DNA of 64,000 bases from Branchiostoma floridae (GCF_000003815.2 NC_049995.1:16812301-16876300), one strand, 5' to 3'. Positions 43,764 to 56,436 are shown, numbered from the stretch's first letter. Numbers and translations are program-made. Notes: generated by a model from the sequence alone, not told the origin.

Positions 43764-44456
43764 AATTGGAAGAAATTAAGACACAGAAAAACAATTACTA
43801 ACATAGAACTGAATGAATGACAAAGTCACACAAATTAACATAAGGTAATAAACATAAAAATTCCGGAACAATAGATGAAAACTCAAAAGAATAATAATAA
43901 TCATGAGCCAAAATTACCAGTGCAAACTAGATGGCTATGCCCTTACCAAGTTGACTGTGTAAATTGTTTGCCGTTGTTTTGACCTGTGTTTAGATCAACG
44001 AGTATAAACCTGTATTGGTAGAAATGTGTTTGTAATTAGTTTTATTTACAAAAAAACATCTTCTTGCAAAATACACATTCCAATAGCAGTAGCTGGAGTG
44101 ACAGCTCTGTCATAAAGGCATGCTATACTCAAGTCGGATGGTTATTTTCATTAGTAAATATATAAAAGTTCTTTTATTAAAACTTTGTTGGCAAAATTGC
44201 GCAAATAAATGTTATATCTTTCAGGTATAGTTCAGTGGCCTTCACGCATACGCAATTTACATGTTAAGTAGACTTTACATTTTCTGTAAAAGTGTTGTAA
44301 AGATTACCAAGACAAGCTCTACTATTTTAATTCTCTGACTGGACTACTACAATGTTTTAACAACTTTCTTTAAAAGGTTTTTCACTGCACAGGGTTAAAG
44401 TTGATCCGTATCTGTATCTGCAACTGCTGATAGATGGCAGAAGGGATAGGCCTTTC
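43764..44456. other. Interval before Kelch gene 2, including its 3' UTR
   Basis: AT-rich, no gene. In minus sense an AATAAA lies at 44046-44041, about 410 bases past the Kelch gene 2 stop. Confidence 0.45.
44041..44046 (-). terminator. Candidate polyadenylation signal of Kelch gene 2
   Basis: TTTATT on +, that is AATAAA on minus, followed by T-rich sequence in gene sense. Confidence 0.4.
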
Positions 44457-47400
44457 CTAGAGGCATGCTGTACTCAGGTCAGTGCCCTTTGCTAGAAGGC
44501 ATGGTAGGTACATACGTGCCACTGGGAGGTGTGAATCTGGAGTTAAATATTTTCCACTAGGCATGCTGGCCTTCAAGTCTCTCCAGGTATCAGTAGACCT
44601 GTCATAGACATATACCAGATTGTCTGACTGTTTTGAGGCAGTGTTCAACTTCAAGGCTTCAAACCATACATGCAGCTGGTTGTCCAGGACAAAAAAATAT
44701 GGCAACGGGTCATCATAGAAATTTCCTGGGTCTGGGTCCAGCCAGTCTTGCCGTTCCTGCCAGCGATCAGACTCTGTGTCGTACACCATGGTCTTGCTGA
44801 ACTCTCTGTCAGTGCAGAAGATCTCTGTTCCCATGGAAACGGCTGTGCAGACTTGGAAATTTGGTGGGGTTGGCTTGCACCAACAGTCCTGGCTCGGGTC
44901 GTAGCGATGCATCTCTGCGTCTATGAGGAAATAGATGTGCGGACCACAGGACAATGCTGTGCAGACGTCCACTGGTGATAATCTGACCATAAGTTTGAGC
45001 TGTGAACACTCCTGCCACTGGTTTGTATGCCGGTCATACTTCCTGATCCACACCGATGTACTGATTTCTCCCCTTTCCGCAAAAAGGTAATATAAAATCT
45101 TATCAACTTCAACAAGGAACTCGTGAAACTCATTTCCTGACATGTCATCAGGCCTTTGAAATGTGGACATACTAGCACGCTGCCACACATCAGCTGCATG
45201 GTTGTACTCTAACACAGCCAACTGATCAGTACCCTTCGGTTCTTCAGTCCCGATGTAAATATTGTTGCCACTGGCAGCAGTTATCGGATTGATTGATGGA
45301 AGGTCCTCCTGAGAATAACTGCACCTGATGTACTTCCCTGCTCTGGGATTCATGTAGAGGATCTCATGGCCAATGCCATTGGTGCTGCAATGGACAGAAC
45401 ATAGTGTAGACTACGTCGATGTAGGTCAGACATCCAGGTAATAAGATACGCCAAAGAGTACTTACTAACTGGATATGGTTTTGGAAACAGTCAGACCAAA
45501 ACAACAGGAGCTAATTGACTCATTTGCATTAACTGTGTCTTAGCTTGTTTCCTATTGAAATCCAAAATTGTCTTTAGCCTTTCCTTTTGTTTTGTATTTG
45601 AATCCAAATTGTCTTCAACCTAAACTTATGTCTTACAATACAAAGTTTCCCATTGGACAGCTAAAAATTGTCTTCATTCAGAGTAAGGGTATAAAATACG
45701 TCGACGTAGGTTAGACATCCAGGTAATACAATACACCAAAAAATAGTTACTCAAGCAAATAGATATGGTTTTGAAACGGTCAGATGTTTCGGATAGAATC
45801 CACTATCCTTCGTCAGTGACTGAAGAGATCTGGAAGAAACAGGTCTTTTATACTCTAACTATGAGTGAAGACAATTTCAGTTGTCCAATAGGAAACGTTG
45901 TAAGACAATTCAGACTGAAGAAAAAACAAACAAAGGTACGTCAAAGTCAAGCAAAGGATAGCAAGGCTAACACACAGTTAATGCAAATGAGTCAATTAGC
46001 TCCTGTTGTTTTAGTTGCAGGAGCTAAAAGTTGTGTTTAGGGGGGGTAGTGCTATGTCCCAAGTGCCAGAACTTTTTTTTGGTGTAAGGGTGTAAAAGAC
46101 CTATTTCTTCCAGATCACTTCAGTGTCAGTGACAAAAACTGGTGGATGCCAGTTGAAATGGTGGATGCCATCTGACCATTTCAAAAACCATATCAAGTTG
46201 TTTGAGTGACTACTTTTTGGCATATAGTGTAGACTATCAATAAAACAGGATTGCGAATTCAAGTCAAAATTTCAAGCAATCATACATACAACAGTGTACG
46301 CGGTGGCCTACATTTAAGTGGACGTCTGACTGAAGCTGCTGTACATGTACTTTGACGACAGAACCAGTTCTAAACTAAATTTGTGTTACCCTTGACATAG
46401 AATGGGAATATCATGCTGACATGCAAAATGGACATGTGGAAAAACAACAAAACTAGAAAAGGTTAGTTTTCTATCATTTTTTTTCTCATTTTTCATCCAT
46501 CCATCCATCCATTCATCCATCCATCCATCCATCCATCCATCCATCCATCCATCCATCCATCCATCCATCCATCCATCCATCCATCCATCCATCCATCCAT
46601 CCATCCATCCATCCATCCATCCATCCATCCATCCATCCATCCATCCATCCATCCATCCATCCATCCATCCATCCATCCATTTATTCTTGTACTGACGTTT
46701 CCATGATAATCATGGCCATTTCCAGTGTGTCCATCCCAGGTCTCTTGTTCACATTGGAGGCCTCCTTTACCATGTTCCTGATGGCAGATCTCCCAGGATC
46801 CTCCCTGACCAGGGGGTGATCCAAGATGGCTGCCATGTCATCTGATGTCAGTAGTTTGAAGCGGATGTGAGGGAGGATGCTGGGTAGGTGGTGCAGTCTG
46901 TAGGGTACAGGGTAGGGGTTACTGATCACATTGTCATCTGAAACTGATTAGATGACCGTAATCTGAAATACCACACCAAAATAATCAACAAAGACATCAG
47001 ATTTTGAAAACTTTCAGATTATTTTCTCCTATACAAGATCACTTCCAGACAGCAAGTTTATAAACATATGACAGATAACAGTGTAACATGACTAACAAGA
47101 AAACATTTTTCCAATGACCTAACAGCTTGATGAAGCTACTCTACTAATCATATAACTGAAATGTTTTTCAAATGTCTCATTTCTCAACAGTTTTCTGGAC
47201 ATTTACAATCCACATTGTATTATTGGATTTTCCTACATCAAAATATCATGTTTATATTTAAAAAAATCATAATTATGTCATGCCTGGGCCGCAAAAATGT
47301 TTGATACAGGTGTTCCGGACCGTGTCATAACTTTCTGTATCACACGGGTTCTAAGTTGTATCACACGGGCTTCCTTCGAGTAAATCTATCTATTTCGAAC

Positions 47401-50400
47401 AGGCTGAATACGGCACGGTTGAAAATTCGAATACTGGATTCGGACGTTGGAATTGCTGTTGTTACAATCGTTTCTCAACTTCTGGTGCATTTTGCATCAA
47501 AACATGCATTTTCTCAGGTGGGTATGACATAAATAAAATACAACACGTTGTATTCCGCATCACCCTCGGTCCCAGCCCTCCCACGGGTCGGATCACCTTC
47601 CGGTCTTCGGCTGTCGGGCGATCCTTCCCTTAGTCGGGCAGGGAACATCAGTTGATATGGAATACACCGTGTTGAATTCTATATATATATACATATATAC
47701 CCACCTGTCCTCCCTGCTGTGCTGCACCCATCTCACCACAGCCTCCCACACTGTTGTCTCCTCTTTAACATCCAGCTCATCGTGGCTGATGATCTCAGTC
47801 AGCTGATTCACATTCAGGCTGCAGAACTCCTCGCTTGAGGCAACCTGTGAAGGTGTACATAACACTGTTGACATGTTGGTCTTGTTCGAGTTACCCAGAC
47901 AAGAAGCAAACAAACAAACATTACGTTTCTGATACATTATTTATTTATTGGAGTGGGTACCAGTATAATGTAAGTGGAAAAAATAGGTATTTCTTACAAA
48001 GATTTACCACCACCAGCAGTGGAACCGAGTGCTGATATAAAAAAGTAGCGGGTTCCGAACTGAATTTACCAGTGCTCTGGAACTTTTCAGTACTGGAAGA
48101 CCAGTGCTGTAAAAACTTCAGCTCTGGACGTAATAGAAATATAGTACTAATGTACTACTACGTAATCAGATTCAGGTCATGTCCAGTCCAGACTTGGACC
48201 TGATCCTTTGAACCTGGACTGGACCTGGACCAGAATTTTCTAAACTGGTACCCAAAAAAGTTTTAACCAAGTACATGCAAGCTAAACATGTAGCTAACTG
48301 TCTTTTCTAGTGATAAATTGTCATCTTTATATGCGCAATTGCATATTTGAATCTCAAAACAAGTTTTCTTGAGTTTCAACTGCAAAATTATCACGATTGT
48401 CATTGATGATTCCGGATTTACTTATCCAGAAGTCTTAAAAAGTGCTAAAAAAAAGTGATTTAGTTTGTTTAGGTCCGGACCTGTACCTCAACAATTTTTT
48501 AGGTACGGTACAGGTACAGGTATTTAGGTACACAGCCCTACTTAAAGGCATCCTAAGCAATATTACAGCATTAAAGGTGGAAATATTCTGAATAAGGCAG
48601 TCTGTATAATGTTGACATCTAATGCACTCTTTTAGCACATTTACTTCTTTATTTCATGAATCAAGCTGTTAAAAACAGCACAGGAACAAGTCGCATGACG
48701 CATNNNNNNNNNNNNNNNNNNNNNNNNNNNNNNNNNNNNNNNNNNNNNNNNNNNNNNNNNNNNNNNNNNNNNNNNNNNNNNNNNNNNNNNNNNNNNNNNN
48801 NNNNNNNNNNNNNNNNNNNNNNNNNNNNNNNNNNNNNNNNNNNNNNNNNNNNNNNNNNNNNNNNNNNNNNNNNNNNNNNNNNNNNNNNNNNNNNNNNNNN
48901 NNNNNNNNNNNNNNNNNNNNNNNNNNNNNNNNNNNNNNNNNNNNNNNNNNNNNNNNNNNNNNNNNNNNNNNNNNNNNNNNNNNNNNNNNNNNNNNNNNNN
49001 AAAACAAAATCTATAAATACAGTTTATTTTAGAATATATATACATCCCTGCAATGAATGAGACCAACCTCAGCAAAGTGCATACAGATAAAGTGCAGACT
49101 GCACTTCAGAACACTGCCCACAAAGAAGACATCAGCAAACTTGTACAGGTCCACACAGGTGGAGCGCTGCATGTTAATGGCCATGTAGCTGCTGCAGGTG
49201 TCTCTCACATAGTCCAGTTGGAGGAGGTCGGCTGCCTGGTACAGGGGCTGCACTTTGTCCAGGGACACATGGAGGGTTCCCGAGTAGATGTAACTCAGGA
49301 TCTCCCCAAAAGCGCCTGCATCCAAACCCTGCAGAAGAAGGGTAATAAGTAATCATTTCACACATTCGACCATGCAAGGGGGGTAACAGGATTGGTGGAC
49401 TTGTACTGCTGTCTCGATTGTCTCAATTTGCAAAACAGTATCCAGACTAGCTTTGTTAATATCTAGCGGGTCTTTGATATAGTATCTACCTTACTATCTT
49501 AAAATGTATTATGTCCTATCATACCATAACTCTACACCATGACCACAGTTAGACAAATAAATGAATGAAATTCATATATTCCCCAATGGTAAATATTCCC
49601 CAATGGTAATCCAGTGACGACAAATAAGCCCCACTGGTAAAAAAGTGACGACAAATATTCCGCACTCTAGGAAACAAACTGCTGGGACCCACATTGTGTA
49701 ATGCCGGCATTATTGTTTACTGAAGAAAAAGGAATCATTGTTCCAGTTGAGGGGATTTGAAAGTTAAAGCACTTAAAGTTATACTATCGTTGCCAATAAA
49801 TCTAACAGTAACATGACTATGTGAATTTGGGTGTTTTTGTTGCATATCGAAACCAGCACTGGAACGTTCTGCTATTAGGACGTGGTCACTGGAAGCCCAG
49901 TACGGAAATGATTTCACCACTCATACGTATATACTAGTACTGTCATAGTCCAGTGCCGAAGAGTCACCGATCACTGGAAAACCCAGTGAGGAACTGGTGA
50001 CCTCGATGATTCCGCACTCGGTGTCCAGTGACGAATGACGTTCATCACTGGGCTCGAGTGACGAGCGGAGTTCATCACTGGAAATCAAGTGACAAGTCAA
50101 GGTTCAACACCGGAATTCCAGTACCGAGAAAGCTTAATCACTGGCACAAAGCAATTCATCACCGGAAAACCAGTGACAAACTTTCTTGCGAACTGGTGGC
50201 CTCATCTTCCTTTACCCGGTGCCTCACATTTTGAGGGGTATTCTCTCGGGCTTCACGCACTGGGAAACTGGTGTACACGGTTGCATCCGCAGAAAAACGA
50301 AGGAAAACTCGGATGATGACGGCAGTGACTAGTCTACGCATGACTATGAATGCCTGTTCAGGCCGCTTCCGAGCCAAGACTGTGGTTATTGGTTGGTGTA

Positions 50401-51071
50401 GTCAGGTGACCTGCAATTCCCTGACCAGTACTCCGCCTCACGGCGCGGTACTAACCATGTCAAGTGACGACGCCATTTTGAATATATGTTCGTCACTAGA
50501 AGCCCAGCGATGAACCCGTGACCCGCATATCCTTGCTTCTGTTTAAGGCAATATTGTGCTTAACTGTTCCAAAAAAAAGTGCGCTGGAAGAAAAATCACT
50601 GCAAGTGTACACCTACCCCCCCAACTCCCCCCCCCCCCCCCCACCCCAAATGAGAGTGGGGAGGAGGGCAGAAGACGGATCGATCTCGTGCAGTTCAGTT
50701 TATCCGTCCCAGGTCTCAAGCCCACACTCTTTCCTGTTTGAAACACTAGTTTTGTCATAATTTAATACTGTCCGCATTTCTGCCTTCAATACATGTGAAC
50801 GCCACGCCAACCCTACCTGTAAAACAACCGTCTTCTGCCGACTTTCCGCCATGTCACTTGTAAACATGGCCCTGAAGTAGGGGCTGGCCGCGGACAGAAC
50901 AAGCCGATGGCAGGGAAACCGCCGGCCCTCGACTTCAAGGACGACATCCTGCAGTACACCAGTCTGCTGTAAGTCTCCCATAGTTCCAAGAAGCCCTTTC
51001 AGGTAGCTCTCGTCTTGGTAGGAACGAGGACGAACTGCGCTGACGTGGGGTTCTTGGTCTGCGGCAGCCAT
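44457..51071 (-). CDS. BTB-BACK-Kelch protein, gene 2, intact five-exon gene
   Basis: Exons (minus): 51071-50817, 49328-49068, 47844-47705, 46897-46697, 45384-44457. Phases agree and give 594 residues. [109 protein letters not shown]; then a divergent Kelch propeller ([63 protein letters not shown]). Function by family: Cullin-3 adaptor recruiting a substrate to the propeller; the substrate is unknown. I chose the ATG at 51071 over 51119 because it matches the paralogues and has an AACATGG context. Exon 4's donor (GTCAGT at 46696) was chosen because it restores phase and matches gene 3. An assembly gap lies in intron 2. Confidence 0.88.
45411..45500 (-). repeat. Dispersed repeat family A, short copy
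   Basis: Reverse-oriented words CTACGTCGATGTAGG, CAGACATCCAGG, TAAGATACGCCAAA, TGGATATGGTTTTGG. It lies in the last intron of Kelch gene 2. Confidence 0.7.
45695..46225 (-). repeat. Dispersed repeat family A, inverted long copy plus a + strand fragment
   Basis: 45695-46030 is the inverted counterpart of 40355-40690. 46075-46225 repeats the GATCACTTCAGTGTCA to GTTTGAGTGACTAC part in + orientation. A head-to-head arrangement of two copies. Confidence 0.7.
46493..46682. repeat. (CCAT)n microsatellite
   Basis: About 45 units with one TTCATC interruption near the left. It lies 14 bp into intron 4 of Kelch gene 2, right after the exon 4 donor. Confidence 0.97.
48704..49000. other. Assembly gap (N run)
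   Basis: 297 unknown bases within intron 2 of Kelch gene 2. Frames of X residues across it are meaningless. Confidence 1.
49850..50190. repeat. Degenerate ~31-bp repeat array with CACTGG..CCAGTG dyads
   Basis: Units of the general form TTCATCACTGGAAA, CCAGTGACGAA recur at about 49855, 49890, 49970, 50020, 50045, 50072, 50105, 50136 and 50157, with outliers near 49610 and 50488. The core dyad alternates CACTGG with CCAGTG or CCAGTAC. It sits in intron 1 of Kelch gene 2 on the promoter side. Confidence 0.6.
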
Positions 51072-51480
51072 GTTGATGATGATTATGACCCCTGCCTGAT
51101 TATCCAAATATGTAGCCATACCACGGCCATACTGAAAGAAGACATTATAAGCTTGTTCACCATTCCGAGTGCGAATGTGCAGCTACATATAGCGCAACAT
51201 GCCAAATGTAAAGGCCCCTGACCCGTGAACACTTGTGACATCGCTTGTCTTAAGGCAGGGCGTTGTGCTCAGACCCAAGAGGAGAGAGGTCCCGAGTTCG
51301 AAACCGTAACGTGCTTATGGCCCTCAGCCTAATAATAACGAAGAATAAGAAGAACAGTCCTTGTTGCGACCATATTGTCTCGATTTGCATAACGAACATC
51401 TTACATTAGTTGTATAATGTCGTTTTTCAATATCGCTACATATTTGGGTAATCAGGCAAGGGGTCATCATCATCATCAAC
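51072..51480. promoter_or_regulatory. Bidirectional promoter between Kelch genes 2 and 3
   Basis: 409 bp separate divergent start codons. Each side carries the element GCTACATATTTGG(G/A)TAATCAGGC about 25-45 bases before the ATG, followed by a CATCATCAAC run into ATGG (+ sense near 51435-51480, inverse near 51069-51117). Kelch gene 1 has the same element upstream of its ATG (43070-43100). The middle contains a tRNA-like piece (about 51250-51300, including GAGTTCGAAACC). Confidence 0.65.
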
Positions 51481-54400
51481 ATGGCCGCCTCAGACCTCGA
51501 ACCCCACGCCAGTGCAGTTCGTCCTCGTTCCTACCAAAATGAGAGCTATCTGCACGGGTTTCTTGGAACTGTGGGCGACTTGCAGAAGGCTGGGGTACTG
51601 CAGGATGTCGTCATTGAAGTCGAGGACCGGCGGTTTCCCTGCCATCGGCTTGTTCTGTCCGCGGCCAGCCCCTACTTCAGGGCCATGTTTACAAGTGACA
51701 TGGCGGAGAGTCGGCAGAAGACGGTTACTTTACAGGTGAAGTTGGCGGAAATTTCCTTGTATCGAAGACAGCAGTACAGGTAGTAATAATAATAACAAAA
51801 ATATGGTCTACAATTGGGGAAAGGGGTAGGATTGCGATACCCCCCCCCCCGAAGTTTCTTCTGCCCCCCCCCCCCTCCCCACATTTCTTTGTCTCTTGTG
51901 CATGTCAAATCTGGGCATTTTGGGGCTTGCTCTTGCAGTCGTTTTCTTTCCAGCGCACATCTTAGGAAGCACTTAAGTAGAAAATGGCCTTAAACAGACT
52001 GGGATGTAAAATCTAACTTTTATAAATTTGTTGATCATTCCAAGTTCGTCTTCGCAGTGACAGGAATTGTGGGTAATATGTCAAAGGTGAATGCCTCTGA
52101 TACATTATAACTTTTGAAAAATTGAATTAGAATTTGGTCATTTGAGTAATTTAGTGAATTTATCTATTTCAATTGATAATAAAGAAATTAATATGATGAC
52201 AGTGTTGTGTGTTCTAGCTGTTATTATGATAGACAGAATACATTTGATGCTTCAAATATCATTCAAATATTGTTTTTCAGGGTTTGGATGCAGGCGCTTT
52301 CGGGGAGATCCTGAGTTACATCTACTCAGGAACTCTCAATGTGGACAAAGTGCAGCCCCTGTACCAGGCAGCCGACCTCCTCCAACTGGACTATGTGAGA
52401 GACACCTGCAGCAGCTACATGGCCATGAGCGTGCAGAGCTCCACCAGTGTGGACCTGTACAAGTTTGCTGATGTCTTCTCTCTGGACAGAGTTCTAAAGC
52501 GCAGTCTGCATTTCATCTGTATGCACTTTGCTGAGGTTGGTCTCTTCACTTTAGAGGTCTATAAATAAAAACAATGAATGAATGGATGAATGAAAGATCT
52601 TTATTGTACATTCATGCCTCAACAGGCTAGGTACAGGTCACTGATAACAGACATGACAGACATAAGCATAGACAAGATACAGATTAACTATTTGAAGTTG
52701 CCAGGTCAACATCTTCTCGCTTCTTTGTGCAGGTGTAAATATAAGAACAGATAATGTTTGATATACAGGGTTTATCTAGGCGCATCAAAAATAGAAATTT
52801 ATCCGTTGCATTAAGATGTTCAAAATATGGGAACTCTTTTCTGATATATTCATAAAGCACAGTTCGTTCCTTATGGTAAAATTTGTACTCAATAATTTTT
52901 GCCGGTACCAGGTGTCGATACCCACCGGCCTATTTTTTATTTGAAACTTAACGTATTCCTTAATTTCTGCTTGTTTCCGTTAACTGGCCAAGGACCCACA
53001 TTTCAACTGTGTCATTCATGTACATGTACTCTGCGCCTCCACAGGTTGCCTCCAGAGAGGAGTTCTGCAGCCTGAGTGTGAATCAGCTGACTGAGATCAT
53101 CAGCCATGATGAGCTAGATATTAAAGAGGAGACAACAGTGTGGGAGGCTGTGGTGAGATGGGTGCAGCACAGCAGGGAGGACAGGTGAATATCATACTAT
53201 CAAATATAGACTACAGCTCAGTTTTATATATAATTAATATATATAATAATTATATATAGATTATTATTTTAATTATTATATAACTTCATCAGGATTGTAG
53301 GACATTTGAATATTGAATTCTTGTTAAAAAAACTTATCTGCATGTGCCCTGCTATTTTGATAAAAGACTGACAGCCTCACATCAGAAGATGCTCTGAAAT
53401 TTTGTAAAATCTTATAAATATTGGTGAATAATTTTATGTCCAGTTGTGAAAAGTGACCACAAGATACAGTTGCAAATTCCAATGTGATCAGTAACCCCTA
53501 TTCTGAACCCTACAGACTGCACCACCTACCCAGCATCCTCCCTCACATCCGCTTCAGCCTGCTTACTGCAGATGACACGGCAGCCATATTGGATCACCCC
53601 CTGGTCAGGGAGGATCCTGGGAGATCTGCCATCAGGAACGTGGTGAAGGAGGCCTCCAACGAGAAGAAGAGAGCGGGGATGGACACACTGGAAATGGCCA
53701 TGATTTTTATCTGCGATCGTTTTCATAGGTCAGTGTACAACAACATGTTCCAATTCTTGTACTTTACCATTCAGATGCACAAGGAGCCAGAAAAAGTGTC
53801 TTTTGTTCTGTAATAAGTCACTTCTATTCTGTAACAAAGCTTAGTCCCATAACAACAGCACACATAGGAGTAGCCATGTAAGGAACTATTGGCAATGCAG
53901 GGCCCGAAATACCACCTGCATATGCAGGTTAGTGCAGGTAAAATTGGAGCTGTGAAGGTATTTCTAGTGTCTCCCTGAACCTAACCTGCACTGGTCCATG
54001 TACTACGTTTTATGCATTAATGTCAAAAGATGTAGGTGTTATAATTATAAAGTACACTATAAAGTACAAAAGAAAGTATAGCAATTTTTCCTAAACAATT
54101 TTAGTAAGATACATCCTAAATTCAGAGTAGTGCAGGTAAAATTTGTCTGGTGCAGGTAATTTTCCATGTTACCTGCACCAGTGCAGGTATGCAGAAAAAA
54201 GTATTTCGAGCCCTGCCATGTAAAGCAGGTATCTCACTAAATCTGAGGCACATTGGCGGGGGTACTGCAACCGAGCGATTTGAATTGAATTAAACCTTAA
54301 ATACTTTGTGTGTTCTGTAGCTTTGCAGGTTTTTCAGATTCAGTTTAGAACACAGTGACGCCGCCAATTTATTGCAGCTTCAGTGACAAACCAACTGAAG

Positions 54401-55436
54401 AGTAGACAACTGTGTGCCATGTTTGTTTGACCGCATTACATTTTTACATAAATTAACATTCCCCTTTTATTGACAGTTTACAATATGTTTTGTCCCCTGC
54501 AGGACCAAAGGCAATGAGGTCCTCTACATGAATCCCAGGGCAGGGAAGTACATCACCTGCAGGTATTCTGAGGAGGAACTGCCGAATGTTTGTCCTATGG
54601 CTGTTGCCAGTGGCAACAGTATTTACGTCATGAAGAGTGGAGATCCAATGATAACCAATGAGTTGGCTGTGTTGGAGTACAGCCATGCAGGCAATGTGTG
54701 GCAGCGGGCTAACATGTCCTCATTTTGTAGGCCTAACATAAATGACATCGAAGAGTTTGATGAGTTCCTTGTTGAAGTTGATAAGATTTTGTATTACATT
54801 ATCGTGGAAACGTTACTAGACAGTACATCGGTGTGGATGAGAAAGTACGACAGGCACACAGACCAGTGGCAGAAGTGTTCACCGCTGCACCTCAGGATCA
54901 GCAAACCAACAGGGGTATGCTCTTACTACACGGCTGTACCCTGTGGTTCGCACATCTATTTCCTCATGGAGCCAGAAATGCATCGCTACGACCCGATCCA
55001 GGACTGTTGGTGTAAGCGGACCCCAGTATCGGAACTAGACTGGTATGGAATCTGGACGGCAGCTGCCATGGGAACCGAGATCTTCTGCACAGACACAGAG
55101 TTCACCAAGACCTTGGTGTACGACACAGAGTCTGACAGCTGGCAGGAACTGCAAGGCTTGCCAAACCGAGACCCAGAACTTGACAGCAATGACTACGTCT
55201 TCACAGTCCTTTTTGTACTGGAGAACCAGCTGCATGTATTGGTTAAGATATTAAAGACAGCCTTACAACCGTCAGAGGAGGCTGTGTATGTGTATGACAG
55301 GTCTACTGATACCTGGAGGGACTTGGAGGCCAACGTGCCTAGCCTAGATTTTTCAACACAGTCTGGGCTCTGCCCAGTGGCACGTATATACCTACCGTGT
55401 CTTACTGCAAAGGCTATAGGTGCACAAGGGCACTGA
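51481..55436 (+). CDS. BTB-BACK-Kelch protein, gene 3, intact five-exon gene
   Basis: Exons: 51481-51735, 52281-52535, 53045-53184, 53516-53728, 54503-55436. Phases agree and give 598 residues. Same domain order and intron positions as genes 1 and 2. The BTB has a two-residue deletion relative to them (GTLNVDKVQ in place of [11 protein letters not shown]). The exon 4 end is longer (FICDRFHR) before the GTCAGT donor at 53729. The Kelch part shows YSHAGNVWQRAN, YDRHTDQWQKCS, MHRYDPIQDCWCKR, VYDTESDSWQEL and [12 protein letters not shown]. Expected role is a Cullin-3 adaptor with unknown substrate. Divergently paired with gene 2, so the two may be co-regulated. An AATAAA at 56656 may end the transcript. 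Confidence 0.88.
53898..54215. mobile_element. CTCGAAAT-ended element in Kelch gene 3 intron 4
   Basis: Starts CAGGGCCCGAAATACCACC and ends GTATTTCGAGCCCTG. Its interior uses GCAGGT / ACCTGCAC words and closely resembles 38865-39102. No coding. Confidence 0.8.
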
Positions 55437-55611
55437 CTTGAGTACAGCATGCCCTTAGAAAATGACTGATATATGGTTAGCCCTTTTTTGTCAGATCGAA
55501 CTGCACATGAGTAGGTCAATGGTTTTTCCCCTGATTTGGGAAGAGTTGTTGTCTCAACCATGCTTTAAAAATATAAGATTTTCTTCTTTCAGATCAAGCC
55601 CACAGTCATAG

Positions 55612-55700
55612 TGATAAATATTCTGGCTTGAGACTGTGTCTTATTGCAAAGGCTATAGGTACACAAGGGCACTGACTTCGGTACAGCATGCATTTAGGAG
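55612..55700 (+). pseudogene. Copy of the Kelch gene 3 exon end
   Basis: The phrase GCAAAGGCTATAGGT, CACAAGGGCACTGACTT, GTACAGCATGC of the gene 3 stop region (55405-55455) is repeated here. No usable frame. Confidence 0.65.
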
Positions 55701-55841
55701 ACAATTATCTCTTCATGCCATCAACTTTTACTATTGGGGATAGGTATCACTGTATTTTTGTAATGGAAGTTTAGGTAGAAATGTCACAGTGCATATAGAT
55801 ATCATTGCGTAGATATCACTCTTACCATTTTTCTTTTACTA

Positions 55842-56068
55842 GACAATCAGCTGCATGTATGGTTTGAAGCCATACACTTCTTGCCCTTCACAAAGTGGGA
55901 GTATCTGGTATATGTCTATGACTACTGTCTACTGAAGTATGGAGAAAGCTGAATGCCACCGTGCCTAGGCCTACTGGAGATGTTTTCATTCCCGACGCGC
56001 ACCTCCCAGTGGCACGTATGTACCTACCATGTCTCACTGCAAAGGGCACTGACTTGAGTACATATACA
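55842..56068 (+). pseudogene. Degenerate Kelch last-exon fragment
   Basis: Codons for [11 protein letters not shown], then broken frame, VYVYD, then [21 protein letters not shown], are recognisable and resemble Kelch gene 2 more than gene 3. Stops and indels interrupt it and the upstream Kelch part is missing. A leftover of a fourth family member or a duplicated gene tail. Confidence 0.75.
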
Positions 56069-56258
56069 TCAAGCCCCTAGGAAAGGCTTTTCTCTCCTAT
56101 CATCAACAAGTACTAGTACATTGTAGTTGCAGAAATAGATTTAGATGAACTATTGGAAAACGGTGAAAACAGTGAAAAATGTTGGCTGTGAAAACGTTGG
56201 AAAACGTTTTGAAGGAATTTGTTAACAATATTGTAGTAATCCAGTTAGAGAATTTGAA

Positions 56259-56436
56259 TACAGTGGAAGCCAGTTAATTGCACATTGGATAAACGCACAC
56301 TTCGATCAATTGCACGCAATCCCCAAATCCCGTGGCGGTATGGTCCAACTGGGTAACTTTGCGTTATCCCACACGCCGGATAATTGCACGGAATTGGCAG
56401 GCAAATTGGGTGTGCAATTAAGCGGCTTCCAGTGTA
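56259..56436. mobile_element. Mariner-like MITE, second copy
   Basis: TACAGTGGAAGCCAGTTAAT at the left and GCGGCTTCCAGTGTA at the right, with the same interior words as 34343-34520 (TTGCACATTGG, GGATAATTGCACGGAA). Confidence 0.75.

Noticed and set aside
46386-46676. Met-Asp-Gly-Trp repeat frame
   Set aside because: Translation of the (CCAT)n microsatellite.
48641-49075. Frames running through unknown residues
   Set aside because: They cross the assembly gap.
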